Below are positions 12,322 through 24,300 of a stretch of DNA of 64,000 nucleotides, piece after piece. The stretch's first letter is position 1; every line of letters starts with the position of its first letter. Below the pieces are notes generated by a model. That model was not told where the DNA came from. It made no database searches and saw only the letters and a program-made list of their open reading frames with translations. Origin of the DNA: Patagioenas fasciata (lineage: Eukaryota > Chordata > Aves > Columbiformes > Columbidae). Location of the stretch: positions 45,965,001 through 46,029,000 of the forward strand of contig NC_092524.1 in NCBI RefSeq assembly GCF_037038585.1, given 5' to 3'. The position numbers and the translations under genes were made by a program.

Positions 12322-15300
12322 TCACAGCATGCCAAAGCCCTCACAGCCCTCGCTGATAGCTAGCTGCAGCATTTTGTGCACTTCTTCATAGGAGTCATAA
12401 GTAGGGAGGCACAGCTGGTTAAAACTGTAAAACAAAAGAAAAATTCCATTCAGACTAGATCCGAGAGGGGACCATCCCCATCAGCTGCTTTTAGATGGGC
12501 TGACACCAGCGTCACAGTCATCACATGTTGTACACCACTTGCCCACCACAACCAGCCAGTGTCATTCCCAAAAGCACAAAGCAGAAAGTCCTTCCACCCC
12601 AGAATACTTGCCAAGTGTGGGCTGTTGGCAAAGTGCTGTGAGTTGGAGCCGCAATGATCTGGAATGATGGACAGAGTGCAGCAAACCCTCCCGGGGGCAG
12701 CTGGGAGGAACCAGTTGTGAACTGCAAGAGTCTGGCCAGCTCTTCCTGCGTGAAACTGGAGACCACAGTCCAAAACCACCTCATGACCTGTTAGGAAACA
12801 GGAAAGGTAAAGCCACGTCAGCCAAGGAAATCAAATAAACATATAAACAAGATGCAAGAAGATGAGTCAATTGTCCTTCCAAGCAAGTACTCTAGTAATA
12901 GTCAGAATTTTTTTGTTTTACCAGGGTGACACATAGAGGCAAGAATTACATTGTTTTTTATCAGTTAAGAGATGTCCCATGCTACTGCCTCCCACTAGTC
13001 CCTTCCCTTGAAGCAGAAAGGCTTCTGCTTTCCCCACAGAGATTTTACTTTCAAAAATACCTGCACAGAGAATGAGGTAGGTTTACAATGCAGAAGCTTA
13101 TGTGCTTCTTGTACTATACTCATCTTTTGCTTTTCCACATCCTCTGGTACTCTTCCAGGAAGGTGGAACCATCCTAGTGTTTACAGTCCAAAGCTTGTAT
13201 TCTAATCTCTTTTTGTCTTGGGTGTTTTGGCAGCTTCTATTGTTTTTCTAAATGAAGCTGCTACCATTCCCATACCTCTCCCACTGGGTAAGGCATGGAG
13301 GAATGGGAACTATTACAGGGTACAAATTTAGGCTACTACATCAGTAGTCTTCACCCCAGCACTGAATTCTAAACACTCCATGTGGGCTGCAATCAAGATC
13401 TTCAAGCATCCCTTACGGTTAAGTGTATCACCATGAACATCTTCAGTAGTAAAAATTCCCACAAATTCCTCCTGAGTCCCTGCTGAATTGTTCTTAATTA
13501 GTGTTTCGATGGATTTTTCTTAAAAAGACCACTGCTGCTAACTGATCAAGCATCATCTCTAGTCAGCCTGGCTGAAGGATCTCTTTAAGGTGAAATGCTA
13601 TTCCATAATGCATATAAGTCCTACTTCTGAATCCCAAATCTTCAAGTTTGTCCTGGAAGCCTAATTTCCACCCAAGAAATCTGTTCTCAGTTTTAAGTTG
13701 TCTTCTGCTGTAGGTGGGATAACTGGTTTCAGCAAGAAGGAGGAAGAAACACTTTCACTTACCTTCTCACGGAAGTGCCAAGATCCTCCTACCACTACAG
13801 CATGTGCCTTGAAGTCACAGACACTGATATCTCCAGTACCGCACATAAGCAACTGAAAGGCAGGAGACCACAGTCAGAAAGTCAGGAGCCCAGGAAACAA
13901 GGCAACAGCTACCATGCAGATTACAGATGTTTAAAATGCTTAGAGAAGAAACATCTTGGCTCTGTTCCAGACCCAGAAAGCACTTCATTTGTGAGAGAGG
14001 AGGGGAAGTATGGGTAGAGATGTTTAGGGAAGCAGCAATTACCTCAAGCTCATTCTCATCAAAAATAGCCAGGAGGTTCTCAGGAACTAATTCATTAAGA
14101 CCTGGAAGTGAAGAGGAAAGAAGAGCAGCAAGTGCTGTCATCTCTGGGGACATAAAGGCAGAAAGGAGGGGAGCAGACAGCACAGTACCTTTCAGGAAGT
14201 GATCCACCTCCTCTCTAACCTGACTGGCCAGCCTGTACTGTGCAAGCAGATTTAGATACAAGATCTTGTTTTCATTGGTCACTGGTACTTGAGCCCCTCC
14301 TGTCACCAGTTCCACCACCTGAAAACAGGAGAACACTTCACGTGTGACCAGCAGCACTCCCCAAACCTGAACTCCCAACCAGAATAAGCCCAAGCAAGGA
14401 GCTAGTGACCAGAGTAAGCTCAGTTTTCTGGGGCACAAAGAGTTCTCAGCCTCCTCTGCTACAGGCAGAAGTAGTTAAACTGTCCCACCTTCAGGAGCTG
14501 CCCCCCTCACCTTCTCCAGCTGTCCTGTTTTGCTATACTTCTCTTCAGCAAAGACCAGATCCATCTCACTCACATCATTGTTCAGTATGAAACAAACTTT
14601 GGATTTATAGAATTCTGGGTCATCCGTTTCAAAATACTGCGTGAAACAAAAAGGCGGCAGGGACATGGAGGGAAGAAAAACACATACATTGTTAACCAGG
14701 ACTCTGGATCTGCTTCTACTACAACAATGCTCAGCCTCTCACTGAACCAATCCAGGCTCCAGACAAGGCTGGGAACCTTTACCTTGTAATGCATACGAAG
14801 TCCTATGATCTGAGCCAGGAAGGATCGGGTGAAGCGAGCCCGAACCAGTTGTTTGTAAGCACCTCCCAGAGATGATTCATAAAGACACTTTCCTACTAGG
14901 CGGCCTGCAAATTCATACAGTTTGAGTCGTAAATATGTGGGACGCCCTGGATTTGGATGTACCTGCAAAGAGGAAGCAAAATGAAACATCCAAGTACCAC
15001 ACAAGACGAGCGCAAATAGCAAGTACAGGACCAGTTCAAGTCACTGCATCTCTCAGGCTGCCCTAGGAACTTTCGTGTAATAACCTCAAAGCTAAACAAT
15101 AGAAATAAAACTCCTGAGACTGCCTAGGAAGCATACAAAATGTTTCACATGCACAGGCCAGAAGCTGTATGAGAGCAGAAATGGATCTGAAACATACGGA
15201 CCAAGCAAAGCCTCTATACACTCTGACACCACCTCCTCTTTCCCAGTCTTCCCTGCTGGCTGGCCACTCTCTGCTGCTCATCCAACCAGTTTTTTGACAC

Positions 15301-18300
15301 ATCAATGGGTTAAGATCATCAAGCAAAGCCTTGAGAAAAGGCAGTGGAAGTGATTGTGCAGGCAAACTAAGGAATGGCTAAGGTTGCACATCACTTAGTG
15401 AATTTAGCAGCATCATTATTTAACCAGCAGCATGTCAAACGCACACATTTCTGTGCATTCAGCATGGCAACTGCAGACTCACCAAGGCCTGGTTGTTATC
15501 AATAAAGCGGGTAAAGAGTTGACTGGTGGTATCAAATAACGCCTTACAGATGAGCTCAAACCACTCTCTGCGTGGACCTCCCCAGTCCAGAGCTACAAGA
15601 TAAAACAACCTTGGTCAGCTGTGGATCATCAGTTCAGGAATTTCATGAATGGTGCTCAGTAGTACCCAAAATGAGAGCTCATTGCAGTGAGCAGCTCTAT
15701 AACAAAAAAGCAGTAGGCAGGGACTCCAGAACTCTAGGTTCTGCTCTTAAACCTAGTCCTAATATTTTTCACTTGGGCCTACATAAAGTGGGGGTATAAT
15801 AGCACCAGCAGGATAATTCACTAACATCTGTGAGTAAGTGAAAGGGCATGGAAAGCCACAAAGAATAGACATACTACAAGAAACCAGAATTTCAGACTAA
15901 AGCTACTCCATCATCATTCCTTTCACTTGTTCCACAAATATATTCATAGGATAACTCACCTTCTTCATCCTGAAAAACCACTTCGAAGTTTTTGCTCCAG
16001 TCAGAAACAGAAAAATTTCGTGTTGCTTTAAAAGACTGAAAAAAAAAAAACAACCCAGCAGCAGCCATTACTGCTTGGCACCTCATACCCAATATACAAT
16101 CCTACACATGTGGATGGGCAACTTAAGCAACACAAATAACAAGAAACAGTCTAGTACTCTTAAGTATAAAAGTGAAAATTAAGAAGTACTCAGAAGTACT
16201 CGAATTCTTATTTGTCCAAAGCCACAGAAGCCAATTGCTCATTTTCTGTTATGAGACACATTACCCACATAAATACAGCTCATCTTAAAAACAGTGTGAG
16301 GTCTTAGCACAGCACAGATGTATCCCTCTCTAGGCTGCAGTACAGTATTGTTTAAAGTATTAAAATGCCTGTGGGAAGGAGCAATTTCTGTACAGCACTC
16401 TCAGCCCACGAGTTAGATTTTAAAAACGAATGTTTCAGAGATAATTAGAAAACAGCTTGAAGGGTTCACTGAGTTCCTACTCAAAGCAAGTCACGATGCA
16501 AAAAAGTAGCAAAATATTTCAAGTGCATAGAACTTCCTGTGTCCTCACTCTAGATTTCAATTAAAGGACATTTAAAAAGCTACACAGCAGTCCTCAGTCA
16601 TATAGGTAGCTTTGGCTTAGCTTATTTTCAAATACGTTAGAGCACCACACTAGTCACACCTCTTGGTTAAACACACTGGTCACATTCATTGTGCCTGTTG
16701 ACCTTGAACACTAAAGCCTTATATTTATTATTATTATTATGGCACTTAATTCTCTTTGTCTTACTAGACTGTGTCATTCCTCATGACACTGCAGGAATCT
16801 CCAAAAGAGCAGGAAAAAATAGTTATGGAAATATTCTTTAGAAACCAAGTCATTCTGTAGCAAGCTATTAACCCAAACATAGTCTTGCAAACACTGCAAG
16901 CTCCCACATGCATAAAATATTCCAAACCACAGATTTACTGAGTGTAAATCAAGGGAAACCCCAGCCACTCCCACTTTCCCCAGAAACATTATTTTCCATC
17001 TTTATAACATTATTGTTATGAGACCCATGTGGAAACAGTAAGTCAGGATAACTGCCTGCCCTTCATACACAGTATTTAGAACATCAGTTAAAAACTGTGT
17101 TATATGAATTACTCTCAAGTTCAATTTCAGAAACACATCGGCTCATGTCAGCTTTGGTGAAGACTTAACTCAAGGACTCTCCAGAATATTTTACCATCAC
17201 ACTGAACCACTACTAGAAGCCTGGCCATGCCAAAGCTTCATGTATGCAGCTCAGAAACACCTGACTTGACAGCTTATCTCACCAAACAGCTCTGTACCAG
17301 AAAAACAGCAAAGACTCAGGAGCTCCAGGTTCTTCTTCCAAATCTGACACAGGTAGACAGCCTCTCTCTCTGGGCCTCAGGTTCCAATGTAAAGTGGGGA
17401 CAGAACAGCACCAGCAGACTTCCAATGCTTTTACAGGCTATGCATGCGTTTGCCCTAGACATGTCTCAGGGCTTCATTTACTCTGTGACAAGTTCCTTAA
17501 AAATTTATCAGGGCTGAAGTTTCCTAATTATTTAAGAAATTGATCTGATCTTACTCGGTGTAGAGAAGGAACACAGCATCCCACACAATACCAAATGTGA
17601 ACACAGAGGAACTACCTTGAGATTTTTTTTTCCTCTGTCGCAAGCTGTCTACTGGCACCTGCCTTGAAAGAGGACTAATCATTTTTAGAGTGGTTACCCT
17701 AGCACACAGCAGTTTGGATTTCCTTAGGCACTGAGCAGAAGAAAAAGGATGGAGAAGGCATTGGGGTTATGCAAAGTGACCTGTACACTCACCGACTCCA
17801 GCAGACAGTGACGGCTGACCTTCAGCGTGACCTTTGAATGAGGCCTTTTCATATGCACCTGACGTAGCTCTCGCTGAAAGAAGTTCACTTTGTCCTGGAA
17901 AGTCTCTGAGCCTCCTGTGAACAGGAACAGTTTCAGTCAGGCCTGAGCAGTCAACACCTCAAACATCTAGAAGACTTCCCAGGGCTAACTGCACAGGTCA
18001 GCTTTACAGCCCAAGTATGAGTTTATTACAGCAAAGTTTGGAACCAGCACTCTAAAGGCAGTCTGCAGTTAGTCTTGCCGAGATTCCGATACTCGCAGGT
18101 GCTCTTTCAAAGAGCGTGACAGAAAAGCCAAACTGAAAAGGAACAGCTGGCCTGATGAAATGCATTCACTGGAAGCACCAACAGGAACAGAACGTGAGGC
18201 TCCAGGAATCAGAGTTCTCATCAGAGGTTATTCAGTGCTGACAACCTTCACTCCTGAGGGGAACTAGCAGACTCAAGTGCTAACTCCTGACTACTGTACC

Positions 18301-21300
18301 CACCTCACCACCCCTTTACCTATGTTTTTATGCAGAGAGCGAATGAAAGTGGCTGCCAAGATGTTCCTCTCCTTGCAGCTGAGTTCCACAGGGGGCTGGA
18401 TCCCATCATCCACCACCAGTGTCAGTAATTTGTGCACAGGGTCAGGACCAAGGTATGAAAACTAGCAGCAAAAAGATGCAAGAAAGGGTAAACCCATCAT
18501 GCAGAAGGCACAGCACGTTCAGTAGACAGAGCAACACCACTTGCACCCTAAGACTTTTTCTGCTCACCCATGCAGATGCAATTAACAGCAACACTATTTC
18601 AAGCACCCAGACTCCAGTTAGGAGGCTGCTTCAAACCTCAAACCCTGGCCTAGGGGCTTCAGTGGACATAATTACAGCATTTTAGCAAAGTTATGAGGAA
18701 AATAAATAAGAGAAACGCAAAGGAAATAAAGATTTTTGCCTAGGATTTGGACAAAATGCAGGAAGGAGTGATACAACTGGCTCCTATTTATAAATATTAG
18801 CAGAATTTTGTCACTGAGAGGGAATTCCAAAGTCTGACTTTTATGCAACAAAATGTTGCTCTGTGAGTGACAACTCTTCTCTCCAAAAGCAAAATTCAGA
18901 CTGTCATTCACAAGGACCACGAGCTAATAACATGGAAGTGCAGTGACAGCTACATGGAAAGAGGCTCACCTTTGTGCCAGGACATACTCTAAAGGTGAAA
19001 AGGCGCCATGGAATGATCTTCAGGTAGAATTCTTTCACTGAGAATTGCTGAGCAACCACAACGAAAATAAAATGTGAAAGGTCACACATCTGTTAAAGGT
19101 TGTCTCTGAAACATGAGGCACAAGACAGATCTTTAAGGCCAGACCTCCCTCCAACCCCATGGACAGGTTTCTACAACATTAGGTGACATCTTCCTCTGGC
19201 ACAACACATAAAAACCCTGAAAGCTCTACAGAAGTGTAAGCGGTTTGTCAGTAAGATTTTACTGTGTGCATTTACAATGCATGTGGGATACCAGCACGAC
19301 AAAGATTTTACATCAGAGTAAGCCACTGAGTTCAGTAGAACATCACCCATCTAATTGGAAGGTAATATTAAGCACATTTGAGAGGCTCAATTCAGGAAAA
19401 GACTGTAATGCATTGACAAAAAGGTTTTTGAAAAAGCCACGCTAGCAGAACTATTCCTACTAATTTTCACAACCAACTCAAACAACTTTTAAAAAACACT
19501 CGCAACTGCTAAATCCAGGAGAATGGCAGAAATTCTTCTCAGTATATTTCTGCCAGAACAAATAACTACTAACTGTGGAACTGTCGCCTTCTGGAGAGCA
19601 AGCTAAGATGAAATTTTTGAATCTTTAGACAAAACATACAAAACCATTTCCTGCACAAGCTTGTTCTAGCTTCAGTGACTGGAAAAAATGATGAGCAGCA
19701 TCTCTCCAGAAACAAAGCAAGTATGAACAGCAACCTCTTAAAGAAATAAGAGCATAGCAAGTTATCTCCTGTACAGAACAGATGTTCTACATATATAGAT
19801 ATATCACATACTATATATATACATATATAGACACACATATACAAGATAGATGTATTACAAAAGCATCAGAATCGCATTAAAAACTTTGGCACCTAAAGGG
19901 AACCTGCAACAGTACCCAATTCTGGTGATCTTTACCAGGTAAGGTAACAGAAAAAAGCATGGAAGTCCAGAATGATACCCTAAGGATGACAGGATGCTGA
20001 GCTCATGAGGACCAGCACCCATTCCCAAAATCAGTTCTTAGAGTTGCATGCAACAGAGACTTAAAAACCTCTAGCAACACCATCCATCCTATAACTTGTA
20101 CCCATTACCCTTCATCTTTTCCATGTGACTTCTTGTAAAAGGGAAGTCTCTCTCTTCTTTGTAGCCACCCTTTAAATACCAGAACATGGTGATGAGGTCT
20201 CCCCTAAGTCTTACTCTCTCAAGCCTGAACAAGCCCAGTTCTCTCAGCCTTTCTGCATATGGCAGCTTCCCAGTCCTTTGATAATTTTTGTGGCCTTTCT
20301 CCGGACCCTCTGCAGACTGTCCACGTATTTTTTGTATAACGGAAACCAAAATTGAACACAGTATTACAGGTGTGGCCTGAAAAACAATGAGTAGAGTGGA
20401 ATAACAACTTCTTTACTGGTGATGCCATTGTTGATGCAGCCCAGCATTCTGTTGGTTTTCTTTGCCACAGCAGCACACTGTCCACTGGTATTGAGTTTGT
20501 TGCCCACCAGGATCCCCAGGTCCCTTTCCACAGAGCTGCTCCCCAGACAGGTAGATCCCAGCCAGTGCTGCACTCCTGGACTATGTTTTCTCTGAAGCAA
20601 GACCTTACAATTATCTTTGTTGAACTCCATCATGTTCTTGTTAGCCCAATCTTCCAGCTTATCCAGGTCATGCTGCAGGGTGGCCCTCCTTTCTGAAGTG
20701 TCCACTTCCCCAAGCAGTTTGGTGTCACTGGCAAACTTTAGCAGGGTACACTTGATCCCATCATTCAGATCACTTATGAAGATCTCAAACAGCATTGGGC
20801 CCAATATTGATCCATGGTGGACCCCATTCATGATAGGTTGCTAGTCTGAAAAGGATCCATTTACCACCACCTTTTGGGTGCAGCCTGTCAGCCAGTTCTC
20901 CACCCACCACACAGACCACTTGTCTAGATCGTAACCTATCAGTTTCTCTAGGAGGAGGCTATAGGAAACCGTGCCAAAAGCGTTGGAGAAATCCAGGTAG
21001 ACAGCATCCACCACTTGCCCCACATCAACCAAGCAGGTTACTTTGTTGTATAAGGCAATGAAGTTTGTCAAGCATGACTTGCCCCTAGTGAATTCGCATT
21101 GGCTTTTCCCAATCACGTGCTTCATTTGACTTGTGATAGGTCCCAGGAGGATTTGTTCCACAGCTTTACCAGGGACTGAAGTAAGACTGATGGGCCTATA
21201 ATTTCCTGGATCCTACTTTAAGCCCTTCCTGTAGAAGGGGGTGACATTAGCCTTGTTCCAGTCCTCTGGGATGTCCCACAAACTCCACGACTTCTCAAAG

Positions 21301-24300
21301 ATTAGGGAAAGCAGCCTCAGAATGATGTCAGCCAGCTTTCTTAACACCCTTGGGTGGATATTGTCAAAGTGAATTTAAATTTATTAGTAGATTTAGTGGA
21401 ATTTTCCTTCTAGTTTTCCTGAATGCAATAATGAGCAATAGATTCTGCTAACATATTCTTACTATAAGAGAATCCTCAGTTTCTCTTGACTTGTTTGAAT
21501 CCTGTTTCTTCTACTTATACATTTAACCTTAGACCATTTTTACCCTTTTCCCTGAAACATTAAAGGTAGAGGACAAAGACAGAAAATCTGAGCAGTGCCT
21601 TCCTCTAAGATCCAATCTACAGGTATTGGAAACTGAGAAAGGGAATGGCAGGTCTGACCTGTCCAGAGCAAATGAAAGGCAAACAGACTCTCTGTTGAAC
21701 AATCAGTGAGAAAAGCCCCAGTAGGCTTTGGATTAGACCTAGAAAGATACATGGAGTCCTAAAATTTCAAGGAGCATTTTAACCTTATTCTCCATTACAA
21801 GCTCCACGTTTGCTGTCTAGCTTTAGGCAAATCTTTTCTAACCAAATCTGAGCCACCTAAATCTGGAGCTAAGATATAGGGTACAATGGAAGCTCTTCAG
21901 TTGCAGTGTACTTTAAACATGCACTCAAGAGTGGTAACTTTGTGATATCTACCTTAGGTGACACATAGCAGTAAACTTTTTTAGGCTTCTTCACTTTCTC
22001 AGGGGTTTGGCTGTCAGAGGGAGAATCTTCATCTTCATCCTCAGTTGCAGTAGAAGGACGGCGCTGGGAAGAGCTCAGGTGTGTTGGTGGAAGTTGCCAC
22101 TGAGTGTTGGTATAACTAGGAGCATCGTAAAGGTAGGCTTCAAAGTAAATACTGACACCTGAGGTGGACACATTGCGTTCTACAATGTTCTTTTCATTCT
22201 CTGAAGGAAACAGATGTGAAAGAGTTCTGTAAATCTTAACAGAGACCAGAATCAAAAAGTAAAGAATCCACAGATTGCCACCAAATTACTTATTATGAGT
22301 TTAAAGAAAAGGCTACACATCCAAAGGAAAACCTGGTCAAGTGAAACTCTGATAAAGAGAATACAGGAGTGGGATGAAAAGATTTCAAGACAGCAGTTTG
22401 TCTGTCCTGGCTTCAGACAGTGACTCATTCAAGAAAAAAGGTGTACAGAACGCCTGCCTCAGAGCACCAGGCTGAAGGCATAGCCATGTGACAGCCACAC
22501 TGCAGACTGGCTCACTCCTGAAGAAACCAGGAATTATAAAAGCATAAAAAAGCACAAAGGTTACATGCAGTGTTCTTCATCAATATAGCCTAACATATAA
22601 TACGTGACTGGCTCACTTAACGATATGGCTCAGATGCCAAGGACTAGCAAGCAATAAAAATTGCCTAATTTCAGAGGTAAACTTCCTGAGATGGGTGAAA
22701 AAACACACGTGCTTTTATGTGCTTATGGAACTGAGAGTATCAGCCTTCAGAGATTTCCCTTGTCAGCAGCAAATTAATTTACCTTAGCATTTTTAAACAA
22801 ATAGGGATTCCTTGAGCAATTCAGTATGGCTAGCCTGCAGGGAAGCTACATTTAGGTCTGCTACACCAGTGTGCAAATCCTCTTGTAAGAGGACACCTGG
22901 AGAATGAATACCAAGTACCTCTTGACTCACCACTTAAAACAATGATGTCAAAATCGCCATTGCTTATGGGCTGGTTCTGGTAGGAGATGCAGGCATGGAA
23001 ACAGCCCCTACAGTGCAGGGTGAGTCGGAAGAACACTTCACAAGTCTGCCGATTGGACACCACAGACTTCTCAAATACAATGTCAGAGCTCTCTTCTTCT
23101 TGTGGACCCAGCTAAACAGAAAACAAATTAATAAAGGGGGCTCTCTAGCTCACCTGAAGTCAAGCAGCAAGGGGTGGGGTTGCACACACCTCATGGATGG
23201 AGATGCTGTAATTGTGCTCATCTATCAGGGACACAGAATTGCTGGTGGGATTGTCATACTCATCTCTGGGAACTATCTGCAGAGTGTGCTGCTGCCCACA
23301 GGTCAGGACCAGAGTGGAGAAATGGCAGACAATTTTGGTTTTGGAGGGAACCACCATCCCTGAAGCAGACAACAACAGTTTAAAGTCAAACAAATTCCAA
23401 TGTGAAGCTGCAAAGAGCAAAGAAAAAGCAACCAGGTGCATAATACCCTTGAAAATGGATCAAATTTAAACACATTCTGTTCTCCTGCATTCAAAAACCA
23501 AAAAATATCTGAGCTCTGAAACACATGGTATGGGGCACAGGGTTTGCCTTGGGTCTGAAACTTAATACTGATAAAGCAAACTACTAGTTTTCTAAAGAAT
23601 GCTTTCCTCCATTCTAACCCTTCAGAACTTGCTCACATTGCAGATACAAAGTACGAGTTGGCTGACATCCAAGGAAACCAGCAAATTAAGCTTGCCAAAC
23701 AAACTTCAGTCTGGAGGGTACCTGAGTTAAATCTGAACTTCCACTTTCTGAAGGAGTACCGTACCTTGGCAAGCTTTGTACCTGTTCACAATGCAATGGA
23801 ATGGAGGTACTGTCAATGACTATGTACATGAAATAGCAAAGATGCAGATCGGGTCAAAAAACCCAGAAGGAAACAAATTTAAAATTGATAAAAAGGAAAT
23901 GTTTTTAAAGAAGTGCATAACCAAAGGTAGCAACTGTTTCAGGAGCTTAAAGAGTAGGGTATTGAAAAGAGGAAAAGAGTCAAATCATGGCAGCATTTCC
24001 AATTTGGATACAAATAACTCAATACTTTCACAAAAGACTTCCTCTGACTACTAGATGGGTCACGATGAAGTTGCTACGAAACGGAGGATATGACGCAAGT
24101 GGTCATGGAGTTTAAGCAGAACTGACTTATTCTGTAAGGCAGTTTCTGTTTTGCCACACATTGGTAGTCACAAGTACGTTTTAGTCATTGGTCTATTGCT
24201 GGGATCTACACATGGGAAGAGGAAAACAATGAAGAGTAACCCTTTCCCTGTCACCCACCTATTTTAGCTGGAAACACATCTACCTAACCACCTTCAATAC

